This document shows, piece after piece, positions 14,900 to 22,811 of a stretch of 43,586 bases of DNA. Under the pieces are notes generated by a model. It saw only the letters and a program-made list of their open reading frames with translations, was not told where the DNA came from and ran no database searches. Source of the stretch: Candidatus Nealsonbacteria bacterium (GTDB lineage: Bacteria; Patescibacteriota; Minisyncoccia; Minisyncoccales; JAGGXC01); contig JAPLXH010000009.1 in NCBI GenBank assembly GCA_026396195.1, forward strand, positions 1 to 43,586. Direction: 5' to 3'. The translations under genes and the position numbers were made by a program. How positions within the stretch are numbered: position 1 is the stretch's first letter; every line of letters starts with the position of its first letter.

Positions 14900-15226
14900 T
14901 TACCAACTGTTTCTTCGTTGCCCGCCGAAACCTCCTCTTCCGCCTCCTCCGCGGTTGAAGTCTCTTTTCGGGCGATCTTCCATTGGTCGGGCCTCAGCTA
15001 CAGTCAAAGTTCGTCCTTCTACTTCTTTGCCATTCCATAACTCGATGCCTTTCTGGGCTTCTTCGTCTGTGGACATTTCCACAAACCCAAACCCTTTTGA
15101 ACGGCCGGACATTTTGTCCATAATGATTACTGCAGATTCAACTTTTCCAGCCTGAATAAACATTTCTTTCAAAGAATCTTCAGTTGTGCTGTAAGGTAAA
15201 CCGCCAACGTATAATTTTTTTGCCAT
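14900..15226 (-). CDS. RRM-domain RNA-binding protein with RGG tail
   Basis: The 108-residue product has one RNA recognition motif: RNP2 LYVGGL at residues 5-10 and RNP1 KGFGFVEM near residues 44-51, both with the aromatic RNA-stacking residues. A short Gly/Arg-rich tail (RGGGGRGGFGG) follows. Such proteins bind single-stranded RNA and in cyanobacteria are cold-induced. A strong minus-strand promoter (15438-15467) gives a ~200-nt leader that folds into a multi-stem structure (15248-15387), so post-transcriptional or autoregulatory control is likely (inference). Confidence 0.92.
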   Translation of the reverse strand: MAKKLYVGGLPYSTTEDSLKEMFIQAGKVESAVIIMDKMSGRSKGFGFVEMSTDEEAQKGIELWNGKEVEGRTLTVAEARPMEDRPKRDFNRGGGGRGGFGGQRRNSW

Positions 15227-15247
15227 GTTGATTTATTTTAATTAATT

Positions 15248-15387
15248 GTAAGTCGACTGACACTTTTCATCTAATAATTTTCCAAGACCTTAAAGATCTT
15301 TTGATACTTCGGCTAAAAGCCTCAGTATCAACCCTGAGATAGTAAACCTCGATGTTTATCATCGGAGCTACCGAAGGGTTGACTTAC
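15248..15387 (-). ncRNA. Structured leader RNA of the RRM gene
   Basis: Read on the minus strand, a closing stem GTAAGTC (15387-15381) with GACTTAC (15254-15248) encloses an AACCCT/AGGGTT stem with GGTAG/CTATC and CGATG-ATAAA-CATCG inside, then GATACT/AGTATC with GGCT/AGCC inside, and AAGATC/GGTCTT. Two pairs (in GGTAG/CTATC and AAGATC/GGTCTT) are G-U only on the minus strand and would be C-A mismatches on the plus strand, which fixes the transcribed strand. It matches no riboswitch class I know. Confidence 0.6.
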
Positions 15388-15437
15388 ACTTTTAAAAAAA
15401 GTAAAGCGAAAATTTATTGAGAAAACTTACAAAATAA

Positions 15438-15467
15438 ATTATAGCTTAAATCCAATAATAAAGTCAA
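15438..15467 (-). promoter_or_regulatory. Promoter of the RRM gene
   Basis: On the minus strand TTGACT (15467-15462), 18-bp spacer, TATAAT (15443-15438). Confidence 0.75.
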
Positions 15468-15483
15468 TGGGATAAATTGGAAG

Positions 15484-15513
15484 TTGTAATTTATTTTTTA
15501 TAGTATATATAAT
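15484..15513 (+). promoter_or_regulatory. Promoter of ychF
   Basis: TTGTAA (15484-15489), 18-bp spacer, TATAAT (15508-15513). A second ATATAAT lies closer to the start codon. Confidence 0.5.
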
Positions 15514-15540
15514 ATATGAAATATAATATATAAATAAAAA

Positions 15541-16608
15541 ATGCCTCTTTCAATCGGAATTGTCGGCTTGCCCAACGTGGGCAAATCAACGCTTTTCCAG
15601 ACAATAACTAAAAAACAGGTCAACATAGCTAATTATCCTTTTTGCACCATTGACCCGAATGTGGGTGTAGTTGCGGTTCCTGACGAAAGAGTTGATAAGC
15701 TGGCCGAGCTCACAAAATCGGAAAAAAAAATCAATACAACTATTGAATTTTTTGATATTGCGGGGTTGGTCAAAGGAGCCAACAAGGGAGAGGGGCTGGG
15801 AAACAAGTTTTTGGCCAATATCAGGGAAACAGATGCCACGGTTTACGTTTTAAGGGCTTTCTTAAAAAAAGATATTATTAATACGCAATCCGACATAGAT
15901 GTTTTAAAAGAAAAAGAAATCTTAGACACGGAGTTAATCTTAAAAGATTTGGAAACTGTGGACAAAAGAATTGATAGCCTTGAAGGGGAAGTAAGGGCCG
16001 GGAAAAAAGAATCTTTGAAAGAATTTAATGCTTTAAAAAAAATCAAAGAATTTTTAGAAAAAGGAAAAATTCTAAGCGAAGAGATTTTCAGTGAAGAAGA
16101 GTCAAAGATAATTAATCATTATCAGTTGTTGACCATGAAGCCGAGATTGTATTTGCTCAACGGCAAAGACGAAGAAGTGCCGAAAGATATTATAGAAAAA
16201 TTTAAGCAAAATAATTGGCCATTTTTGATAATTGACGTTTTAACGGAATTTGAAGCTGAAGGTTTAAACAAAGAAGAAAGAGTTTCTTTGGGATTGCCCT
16301 TGGAAGGGGAGCTGGATTTGTTAATTAAGAAAGCCTATGAGATATTGGGGCTTTTAACTTTTTTTACAACCGGTCCCGATGAAACTCGCGCCTGGACAAT
16401 TAAAAAGGGCCAAAAAGCGCCCCAAGCCGGAGGTGAAATCCACAGCGATTTTGAAACTCATTTCATAAAAGCCGAAGTTATAAACTGGCAGGATTTGTTA
16501 GACGCCGGCGGATTTGCCAGAGCCAGAGAAAAAGGTTTAATCAGAACCGAAGGCAAAGAATATGTCGTTCAAGACGGAGATGTTATTGAGATTAAGCATA
16601 ACGCCTAG
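15541..16608 (+). CDS. ychF: YchF/OLA1-family GTP/ATP-binding protein
   Basis: The 355-residue product begins with G1 GLPNVGKST, has the YchF-type G-domain (NYPFCTIDPNVG, G3 DIAGLVKGANKGEGLGNKFL), a coiled-coil insert (~125-200), and the C-terminal TGS domain (TFFTTGPDETRAWTIKKG, KAEVINWQDLLDAGGFARAREKG). The leucine/methionine replacement of the usual catalytic Gln fits the HAS-NTPases, which prefer ATP. It is ribosome-associated and conserved in nearly all bacteria. The next gene follows within 8 bp. Confidence 0.97.
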   Translation: MPLSIGIVGLPNVGKSTLFQTITKKQVNIANYPFCTIDPNVGVVAVPDERVDKLAELTKSEKKINTTIEFFDIAGLVKGANKGEGLGNKFLANIRETDATVYVLRAFLKKDIINTQSDIDVLKEKEILDTELILKDLETVDKRIDSLEGEVRAGKKESLKEFNALKKIKEFLEKGKILSEEIFSEEESKIINHYQLLTMKPRLYLLNGKDEEVPKDIIEKFKQNNWPFLIIDVLTEFEAEGLNKEERVSLGLPLEGELDLLIKKAYEILGLLTFFTTGPDETRAWTIKKGQKAPQAGGEIHSDFETHFIKAEVINWQDLLDAGGFARAREKGLIRTEGKEYVVQDGDVIEIKHNA

Positions 16609-16615
16609 TTTTTTT

Positions 16616-16831
16616 ATGAAAATTTTTGTCAGGACTAAACCTAAATCCAAAAAAGAATATATTAAAAAAATTGACGAAAATCATTTTGTGGTTGCGGTTA
16701 AGGCAATTCCGGAAAAAGGAAAAGCCAACGAGGCGATGATAAAAGCTATTTCCCTTTATTTCAAAAAAAACTGTTCAAGCGTTAAAATTATTTCCGGCCA
16801 AAAATCGAAGTTAAAAATAGTTGAATTTTAA
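16616..16831 (+). CDS. DUF167 (YggU/UPF0235) family protein
   Basis: The 71-residue product shows the family motifs VRTKPKSKK, VAVKAIPEKGKANEAMIKAIS and VKIISGQKSKLKIVEF. The start ATG lies 7 nt after the ychF stop; an overlapping longer frame from 16562 is less likely. The fold is an alpha/beta plait of unknown function. Co-transcribed with ychF; an intrinsic terminator follows. Confidence 0.85.
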   Translation: MKIFVRTKPKSKKEYIKKIDENHFVVAVKAIPEKGKANEAMIKAISLYFKKNCSSVKIISGQKSKLKIVEF

Positions 16832-16837
16832 AATAAA

Positions 16838-16868
16838 AAAGGACGATTTGATTCGCTCCTTTATTTTA
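16838..16868 (+). terminator. Intrinsic terminator
   Basis: AAAGGA-CGA (16838-16846) pairs with TCG-(C)-TCCTTT (16853-16862), then a T-rich tract. Confidence 0.6.
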
Positions 16869-16900
16869 TTGAAATAAAAATTGTACTATAATTTATTAAT

Positions 16901-17125
16901 ATGAAAAAAGAAATAATAGAAAAAATTTCCACTTTGGTTACTACGGCCTTCGGCTTGGTGGCGGCCTTGGCCTGGAACAGTGCCATTCAGGCTATTTTCC
17001 AGCAAGTTTTCGGCGACGCCAAGGGAATTTTGCCGATGTTGATTTATGCGGGAGTGGTAACGGTGATTGCGGTGGTAGCGACAATTTGGATAGGCAGGTT
17101 GGCTGAAAAAGCAAAGAATCTATAA
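16901..17125 (+). CDS. DUF5654-family small membrane protein
   Basis: The 74-residue product has an N-terminal helix (KKEIIEKISTLVTTAFGLVAALAWNSAIQAIF), an amphipathic centre and a second TM helix (LIYAGVVTVIAVVATIWIGRL). The ALAWNSAIQ motif is typical of DUF5654, a two-TM family found in archaea and candidate-phyla bacteria with no known function. A TATAAT at 16887-16892 lies just upstream of the ATG, implying a very short leader. Confidence 0.75.
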   Translation: MKKEIIEKISTLVTTAFGLVAALAWNSAIQAIFQQVFGDAKGILPMLIYAGVVTVIAVVATIWIGRLAEKAKNL

Positions 17126-17187
17126 TTATAATAAAATAGACACATACGTTCTGTTGGTCTTTTTTCATTTGTGATAAAATTTCATTT

Positions 17188-17976
17188 ATGAATACAATTG
17201 AAGTTAAAAATCTAACAAAAAAATTCGGTGATTTTATTGCAGTTGATAATATCTCTTTTTCTGTTGATAAGGGAGAGATTTTTGCATTTTTAGGACCTAA
17301 TGGCGCTGGAAAATCTACAACGATAAAAATGCTTACCACGCTTTTACGTCCGACCAGCGGAGAAATCAAGCTGAACGGATATAATCCGATTGAGGATCCG
17401 AACGCGGTTCGTTGTTCGTTCGGCATTGTATTTCAAGATCCAAGTTTAGATGAAGAACTTACGGCCTATGAAAACATGGAATTTCATGGTGTGCTTTATG
17501 GGGTTCCAAAAAAGGTGCGCAAAGAAAGAATTGAACAACTACTCAAGTTCGTTGAACTTTGGGACAGAAAGGACGAGCTGGTAAAAAAATTTTCTGGCGG
17601 GATGAAACGCAGGTTAGAGGCCGCAAGAGGTTTAATTCACCATCCTAAAATTCTTTTTCTGGATGAACCAACCTTAGGTTTAGATCCTCAAACAAGAACT
17701 CATATTTGGAACTATATTAAGATCCTAAATAAAGAAGAGCAAATGACAGTTTTCTTCACCACTCATTATATGGAAGAAGCGGAAAAAATTGCTCAAAAAA
17801 TTGCTATTATTGACCACGGAAAAATTGTTGCTCAAGGAACTATTCCAAAACTAAAAGAACAAACAAAAACTAATTCTTTAGAAGAAGTATTTTTATTATT
17901 AACGGGAAATACAATTCGCGAAGAAGAAGCCGGCAGTATTGATAGAATGAGAACAATTATGAAGATGCATAGATAA
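17188..17976 (+). CDS. ABC-2-type exporter ATP-binding protein (DrrA-like)
   Basis: The 262-residue product has Walker A GPNGAGKST (residues 36-44), Q-loop VFQDPSLDEELT, signature FSGGMKRRLEAARG, Walker B ILFLDEPTLGLDPQTR and the H-loop TTHYMEEAEK. All catalytic residues are present. It belongs to the DrrA/CcmA-like group that powers two-gene exporters. The permease follows after 8 bp. The exported substrate cannot be assigned from sequence. Confidence 0.95.
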   Translation: MNTIEVKNLTKKFGDFIAVDNISFSVDKGEIFAFLGPNGAGKSTTIKMLTTLLRPTSGEIKLNGYNPIEDPNAVRCSFGIVFQDPSLDEELTAYENMEFHGVLYGVPKKVRKERIEQLLKFVELWDRKDELVKKFSGGMKRRLEAARGLIHHPKILFLDEPTLGLDPQTRTHIWNYIKILNKEEQMTVFFTTHYMEEAEKIAQKIAIIDHGKIVAQGTIPKLKEQTKTNSLEEVFLLLTGNTIREEEAGSIDRMRTIMKMHR

Positions 17977-17984
17977 AAAAATTT

Positions 17985-18731
17985 ATGAATGTAATTTATA
18001 TTCTTTGGTTAAGACAATTGAAAAGATATTTTCGTTCCAAATCCAGAATGATAGGCTCTCTTGGCCAGCCACTGCTTCTTTTACTTGCCTTTGGTTTTGG
18101 TTTTGGACCAATATTTCAAAAAGCAGGAGGAGGAAATTATATACAATTTTTAGTTCCGGGCATAATTTCAATGGGGATTCTTTTTACAGCAGTATTCTCG
18201 GGCATTGAAATTATTTGGGATAGGCAGTTTGGTTTTCTGAAAGAAACTTTAGTGGCGCCGGTTTCTCGTCTTAAAATTATGATAGGAAGAACTTTAGGCG
18301 GAGGAACAGTAGCTATAATCCAAGGATTTATTGTTCTTGCCATCTCTTTTCTTATAGGGTTTAGGCCGACAGATTTGCATCTTTTATTGCTTTCTTTTGT
18401 TTTCATGGTCCTTATTGCTTTATTTTTTACTGCCTTAGGAACAGCCATTGCTTCGGTTTTACAAGACATGCAAGGATTTCAATTGATTATGAATTTTTTA
18501 TTAATGCCCTTATTTTTTCTTTCAGGCGCTTTGTTTCCACTTCAAGGACTGCCGAGGGCTTTTGTTATTATTGCGAGCATGAATCCTCTTTCGTACGGCG
18601 TAGATGGCTTAAGGGGTACACTCGTAAACGGTTCTAATTTTGGACTAGTAAATGATTTATTTGTTTTGGGATTTATAACCTTTATAGTGTTAGCCATCGG
18701 AAGCTATCTTTTTTCTAAAATGCAGGCTTAA
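17985..18731 (+). CDS. ABC-2-type transporter permease (DrrB-like)
   Basis: The 248-residue product has six predicted TM helices and ABC-2 motifs: FRSKSRMIGSLGQPLLLL near the N-terminus, FLVPGIISMGILFTAVFSG, and the C-terminal NPLSYGVDGLRGTLV. It pairs with the preceding ATPase to form an exporter of lipids, drugs or polymers (family expectation). A terminator follows at 18760. Confidence 0.93.
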   Translation: MNVIYILWLRQLKRYFRSKSRMIGSLGQPLLLLLAFGFGFGPIFQKAGGGNYIQFLVPGIISMGILFTAVFSGIEIIWDRQFGFLKETLVAPVSRLKIMIGRTLGGGTVAIIQGFIVLAISFLIGFRPTDLHLLLLSFVFMVLIALFFTALGTAIASVLQDMQGFQLIMNFLLMPLFFLSGALFPLQGLPRAFVIIASMNPLSYGVDGLRGTLVNGSNFGLVNDLFVLGFITFIVLAIGSYLFSKMQA

Positions 18732-18759
18732 TAATTTTAAAAAATAATTATTTAATTAG

Positions 18760-18782
18760 CTGAGGAAAACCTCGGTTTTTTT
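18760..18782 (+). terminator. Intrinsic terminator
   Basis: CTGAGG-AAAA-CCTCGG (one wobble) followed by TTTTTTT. Confidence 0.8.
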
Positions 18783-18813
18783 ATTTTTTAAAAAAAGTTA
18801 TAATAAATTTATT

Positions 18814-19791
18814 ATGCAGGACATCATTAAGAAAATAGAAAAATATAAACTCTTGGGCCGAAGCGGTTCTCGTTTTCCAACGGGATTAAAATGGGAAACA
18901 GTAAAAAAAACCAAAGCTGAAAAGAAATATATTATTTGCAACGCTTCAGAGGGGGAACCCGGAACTCTTAAAGACGGTTTTATTTTAAGAACCTCTCCCG
19001 AAAAAGTCATAGAAGGAATAAGAATTGCCTTAGAAACAATAGATAATAGTTCAGCTTTTATTTATTTAAAAAATGATTATTACCGGGAATTCGGGGGAAA
19101 ATTAAAAACATTATCCCAGGGCTTACCCATAACTCTTTTTGAAAAAAAAGGAGGATATTTGGCCGGCGAGGAAACCGTAATTTGCGAGGCCATAGAAGGC
19201 AAAGCTTTGGAGCCTCGAATAAAACCGCCTTTTCCGGCGGAAGCAGGTCTTTGGGGTTATCCGACTTTGGTTAACAATGTAGAAACTTTTTATGCAATAG
19301 CCCAAATAGACCAAGGCAGTTATCGCAATGAAAGGTTTTATTCAATAAGCGGAGACACGGCAAAGCCCGGAGTTTATGAGCTGCCCGAGGATTGGACTTT
19401 AAAAGAAGTTTTGGAGCAAACGGGAAATTTGCCTGATTTTGATTTTTTCGTTCAGGCGGGCGGGGGAGCGGTCGGTGAAATTTTATTGCCCAAAGAACTT
19501 AATAAAAAAATAGAGGGGATGGCGACAATTATTATTTTTGACAAAAAGAAAACCGATTTAAATATATTGATGAGAAAATGGATAAGTTTCTTTTTAAGAG
19601 AGAATTGCGATAAATGTACGCCCTGCCGGGAAGGAGCTTTAAGAATTGAGGAATTGTTAAACGAGAAGAATCTTAATCAGGTCATTTGGCAGGATTTATT
19701 TTTTGTTTTAGAAAATACCAGCTTTTGTCCTTTGGGAAAGAGCATGGCTTTGCCTTTTTCAAGTTTGATAAAAAAACTAATAGTGAAATGA
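18814..19791 (+). CDS. NuoF/HydB-type NADH-binding subunit of [FeFe]-hydrogenase
   Basis: The 325-residue product is a short NuoF homologue: GRSGSRFPTGLKW (FMN site), NASEGEPGTLKD, GGYLAGEETVICEAIEGK (NAD/FMN), and the C-terminal 4Fe-4S motif ENCDKCTPCREG...SFCPLG. It lacks the N-terminal thioredoxin-like ferredoxin domain and C-terminal ferredoxins that many HydB proteins carry. Its stop codon overlaps the HydA start (ATGA), implying translational coupling and a two-subunit complex. It probably passes electrons between NADH and hydrogenase; a HydC/NuoE partner is not visible. TATAAT (18799-18804) lies just upstream of the ATG. Confidence 0.9.
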   Translation: MQDIIKKIEKYKLLGRSGSRFPTGLKWETVKKTKAEKKYIICNASEGEPGTLKDGFILRTSPEKVIEGIRIALETIDNSSAFIYLKNDYYREFGGKLKTLSQGLPITLFEKKGGYLAGEETVICEAIEGKALEPRIKPPFPAEAGLWGYPTLVNNVETFYAIAQIDQGSYRNERFYSISGDTAKPGVYELPEDWTLKEVLEQTGNLPDFDFFVQAGGGAVGEILLPKELNKKIEGMATIIIFDKKKTDLNILMRKWISFFLRENCDKCTPCREGALRIEELLNEKNLNQVIWQDLFFVLENTSFCPLGKSMALPFSSLIKKLIVK

Positions 19792-21533
19792 AAAAACAAA
19801 TTCAAATTTTAATTAATGGGAAAAAAATAAAAGCCCAAGAAGGGGATACGATTTATGAGGTTGCGAAAAGAAATAATATTGAAATTCCCTTGCTTTGTTT
19901 TCATCCGGATTTGGAAATTAAAGCCAATTGCCGGATTTGCGCAGTGGAGCTGGCGGAAAAAAGGGATTTAGTGGCTTCCTGTTCAACCAGGGTCAAAGAA
20001 GGAATGGAGATTATCACCGATTCTCTTAAGGTTAAAAAAGCCAGGAAAATCAATTTGGAATTAATTTTCGCCCAGCACAAAGAGGAATGTGTTGACTGCG
20101 TTTGGCGGTTTAACTGCCAGCTTTTAAAATTAGCTAAAAAATATGATGTTATAATCAACCGTTTCAAAGATAGGAAGACCCGTTTTCCGATTTACCAGTT
20201 TAAAAACGCCATTATTTTTGACAGCGGGAAATGCATTGATTGCCGGAATTGCGTTGAGGTTTGCCATAAACAAGGAGTTGATTTTTTGGAATTGGAAGAA
20301 AAAAAGCATTTATTCCACATCGTTCCTTCCGAAAAACTGAACCGAGACTGCGTTTATTGCGGCCAGTGCATTGTTCATTGTCCGGTTGGCGCTTTTGAAG
20401 GAGTGGGCGAGTTTGAAGACATCGAAAAGCCTCTTAAAGAAAAAGATAAAATTGTGGTGGCGCAGTTTGCTCCTTCAATCAGAACAAGCTTGGGCGAAGA
20501 ATTCGGTTTGCCTTACGGAGAAGTCGTTACCGGCAAGATAACGGCCGCATTGAGGAAATTAGGGTTTAATAAAGTTTTTGATACTTCGGTCGGAGCGGAC
20601 TTTACGACCTCGGAGGAATCAAAAGAAGTGGTTGAAAGAATAAAAAACAACTCGCTTTTACCGGTTTTGACTTCCTGCTGTCCGGCTTGGGTGAAATTTA
20701 TTGAATTTTTTTATCCCGAATTCGTTCCCAATCTGACGACCGCCAAATCTCCCCAATCAATGCTGGGCGGACTCATTAAAACTTATTGGGCGAAAAAGGA
20801 AAATATTGACCCTAAAAAGATAATAGTGGTTTCAATAATGCCTTGCGTCGCGAAAAAATACGAAGTTGAAAGGGAAGAACAATTGTTTGACGGTTTAAAA
20901 CCGGTGGATTATATTTTAACGACAAGAGAGCTGGCGAGATTGATAATGAAAAATGAAATTGATTTTAAAAAATTAAAATCGGAAAATTTAGACAGCGCTT
21001 TCGGAGAACCATCGGGAGCCGGGGTTATTTACGGAGCCAGCGGCGGGGTAATGGAATCAGCTTTTAGGACCACTTATTTTAGATTGACCGGCAAGGAATT
21101 AAAAAAAGTTGATTTTGAAGAGGTGAGGGGAATACAAGGAATTAAAAAAGCTGAGGTTAAAATAGGGCCCAATTGCCATAAAATAGCCGTGGTTAACGGT
21201 CTCGGCAACGCTAAAAAGCTTTTGGAAGAAATAAAGGCCAATCCCAAGGAAAAATACACCTGTATTGAGGTTATGGCGTGTCCAGGAGGGTGTATCGGTG
21301 GCGGAGGGCAACCTATGCCCTGTTATCCTGAAATAAGGCAGAAACGGGCGGAAAGCCTTTATGATATTGACAGCAAGAAGAAGCTGAGAAAAGCCCATGA
21401 AAATCCGATTGTCAAAAAAATATACAGCGAATTTTTAGACAAAGACGAAAAACTGAGGCGTTCTATTTTACATACGTATTATCACAAAAAAGAAAAAGAA
21501 GGATTCACAATTTTAGATTTAAATAATAAATAA
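19788..21533 (+). CDS. hydA: [FeFe]-hydrogenase catalytic subunit HydA
   Basis: The 581-residue product has, in order: an N-terminal 2Fe-2S domain (Cys within LLCFHP...NCRICAVEL...SCSTRV), a His-Cys3 4Fe-4S segment (HKEECVDCVWRFNC), two 4Fe-4S ferredoxin motifs (CIDCRNCVEVCHKQG, CVYCGQCIVHCPVGA) and the H-cluster motifs L1 TSCCPAWVKF, L2 MPCVAKKYE and L3 EVMACPGGCIGGGGQP. It ends with a small-subunit-like tail (HENPIVKKIYSEFL). All H-cluster cysteines are present. With the coupled HydB this looks like an NADH-linked soluble hydrogenase for disposing of fermentative electrons. HydE, HydF and HydG maturases are not in the window. Confidence 0.95.
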   Translation: MKKQIQILINGKKIKAQEGDTIYEVAKRNNIEIPLLCFHPDLEIKANCRICAVELAEKRDLVASCSTRVKEGMEIITDSLKVKKARKINLELIFAQHKEECVDCVWRFNCQLLKLAKKYDVIINRFKDRKTRFPIYQFKNAIIFDSGKCIDCRNCVEVCHKQGVDFLELEEKKHLFHIVPSEKLNRDCVYCGQCIVHCPVGAFEGVGEFEDIEKPLKEKDKIVVAQFAPSIRTSLGEEFGLPYGEVVTGKITAALRKLGFNKVFDTSVGADFTTSEESKEVVERIKNNSLLPVLTSCCPAWVKFIEFFYPEFVPNLTTAKSPQSMLGGLIKTYWAKKENIDPKKIIVVSIMPCVAKKYEVEREEQLFDGLKPVDYILTTRELARLIMKNEIDFKKLKSENLDSAFGEPSGAGVIYGASGGVMESAFRTTYFRLTGKELKKVDFEEVRGIQGIKKAEVKIGPNCHKIAVVNGLGNAKKLLEEIKANPKEKYTCIEVMACPGGCIGGGGQPMPCYPEIRQKRAESLYDIDSKKKLRKAHENPIVKKIYSEFLDKDEKLRRSILHTYYHKKEKEGFTILDLNNK

Positions 21534-21558
21534 TATGTAAAAAACAAAAATTTTAAGT

Positions 21559-22089
21559 TTGTCCCTTTCTAAAATTTTATTTTGGAAAGCAGCTCTTTTT
21601 GCGAGTTTTGTCGGGATTGCTTCTTTAGCTCCTATTTTAAAACAGCAATTAATTACCGGCTCCATTGTTAATGCTCTGCTTTTAATTTCTTTAGTTTTAT
21701 TAGGGAGGGAAGCGGCAATTTTAATCGGTTTTTTGCCAAGCTTAATTTCCTTATCCTTGGGATTTTTACCCTTAGTTTTTGCCCCCTTTTTGCCGTTTAT
21801 TATTGTGGGAAACATTATTCTGGTTCTGGTTTTCGGGTTTTTAAGAAAAAAGAATTATTGGCTAGCCATGGTTTCGGCCGGTTTTTTAAAATTCGTTTTT
21901 TTAGCTGTCAGCAGTTCAATTGCAATTGATTTATTCATTAAAAGTCCGATAGCCAAGCAATTGACTTTTATGATGAGCTGGCCCCAGTTGTTTACCGCAA
22001 TTTGCGGTGGAATTTTAGCTTATTTATTATTGGCGGTTTTTTATTCCCCCGCCGCTAAAAGAACTTGCCCCGAAGGGGATACCTTTTAG
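21559..22089 (+). CDS. ECF S-component-like membrane protein (TTG start)
   Basis: The 176-residue product has five to six TM segments. The arrangement ASLAPILKQQLITGSIVNALLLISLVLLGREAAILIGFLPSLISL resembles S-components of energy-coupling-factor transporters, but no ligand can be named. No ATG is available: the ATG at 21535 is followed directly by TAA, and the frame opens at 21541. TTG at 21559 is the best start. The last ten residues (RTCPEGDTF region) are encoded by a palindromic repeat (22057-22083). It follows hydA by 25 bp and is probably co-transcribed. Confidence 0.55.
   Translation: MSLSKILFWKAALFASFVGIASLAPILKQQLITGSIVNALLLISLVLLGREAAILIGFLPSLISLSLGFLPLVFAPFLPFIIVGNIILVLVFGFLRKKNYWLAMVSAGFLKFVFLAVSSSIAIDLFIKSPIAKQLTFMMSWPQLFTAICGGILAYLLLAVFYSPAAKRTCPEGDTF
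22057..22083 (-). repeat. 27-bp palindromic repeat, copy 1
   Basis: It is an exact reverse complement of 30454-30480, with an internal CCCC-GAA-GGGG hairpin. It forms the 3' end of the preceding gene. AAAAGAACT here can also pair with AGTTCTTTT at 22098-22106 across a CCTTTT/AAAAGG stem. Confidence 0.7.
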
Positions 22090-22116
22090 AAAAGGGTAGT
22101 TCTTTTTAAAAAATTT

Positions 22117-22668
22117 ATGGCGATAAAAATTAAAAACAAATCCAAAACAAAACTAAAGCCCGTCAGTGCAGAAGTGACATTTTTTTTCTTGAGCAGCATT
22201 TTGCAGAAATCCGAGAATTTTGCCCGGCATATGGATAATCAAACCAGCATTTTAGTCGGCTTGAGCTCAGGTCTTTTCATTCTTTCCGTTTCCCAGATTA
22301 AAGCGGAAAATATAGCTTTTTTTCTTCCCTTGCTTATGCTGGCTCTTTTTTCTCTTTTTGCGGCTCTTGTTGCCGTGTTTGCTTTACTTCCGCCAAAATT
22401 TATGAGAAAAAAAGGTCAAAAAGAAAGTTTGCTTTATAATAAAAAAATTGCCAGTTATTTTTCCGAACAATACAGAAAAGAGCTTAAAAGCGTTTGCATG
22501 GATTTAAACAAGATAATAGATGAGTATTCTCTAGAAATTTATAATATTTGCCGTTATTATTACCGGCCCAAAAGACGACTTTTCAAGCTTTCCAGGCTCC
22601 TGCTTTGTTCGGGAATTTTTATAAGCCTTTTTGTATTATTGCTTCAAATTTTAATCAGCTTGTGGTGA
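22117..22668 (+). CDS. PycTM-like membrane protein
   Basis: The 183-residue product has a soluble N-terminus, two adjacent TM helices (~residues 45-60 and 66-90), a cytoplasmic helical stretch (~95-150) and a C-terminal TM helix (~158-182). The segment ILQKSENFARHMDNQTSILVGLSSGLFILSV resembles the N-terminal part of Pycsar effector (PycTM/DUF5706) proteins, in which a helix with D-N/D-K-x-[AS]-x-[IL]-L leads into the first TM. No nucleotide cyclase is adjacent, so a defence role is only a possibility. The stop codon lies in a palindromic repeat (AGCTTGTGGTGAGCTTGTCG). Confidence 0.4.
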   Translation: MAIKIKNKSKTKLKPVSAEVTFFFLSSILQKSENFARHMDNQTSILVGLSSGLFILSVSQIKAENIAFFLPLLMLALFSLFAALVAVFALLPPKFMRKKGQKESLLYNKKIASYFSEQYRKELKSVCMDLNKIIDEYSLEIYNICRYYYRPKRRLFKLSRLLLCSGIFISLFVLLLQILISLW

Positions 22669-22713
22669 GCTTGTCGAACCATATTTTCTGATAATTTATT
22701 TAATTTTTAAATC

Positions 22714-22747
22714 AAAAATGAGGAAGCTTGTTCTTTCTCATTTTTTT
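22714..22747 (+). terminator. Intrinsic terminator
   Basis: AAAAATGAG-GAA pairs with TTC-TTT-CTCATTTTT, followed by a T run. The promoter of small-gene array II starts ten bases later. Confidence 0.7.
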
Positions 22748-22756
22748 GTTTAGCTC

Positions 22757-22785
22757 TTGACAAATATAAAATAGTATGATATAAT
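22757..22785 (+). promoter_or_regulatory. Promoter of small-gene array II
   Basis: TTGACA (22757-22762), 17-bp spacer, TATAAT (22780-22785). The promoter and early leader are almost identical to 25145-25215. Confidence 0.85.
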
Positions 22786-22811
22786 TTAAGCAGAAGAAGA
22801 GAAAAATAGAC

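Noticed and set aside
15248-15387. Structured region upstream of the RRM gene considered as a T-box, SAM or TPP riboswitch
   Set aside because: None of the conserved core sequences of those classes could be found; only the stem pattern is clear.
18814-21533. NuoF-like gene considered as part of respiratory complex I
   Set aside because: No other Nuo subunits are nearby and the gene is translationally coupled to an [FeFe]-hydrogenase.
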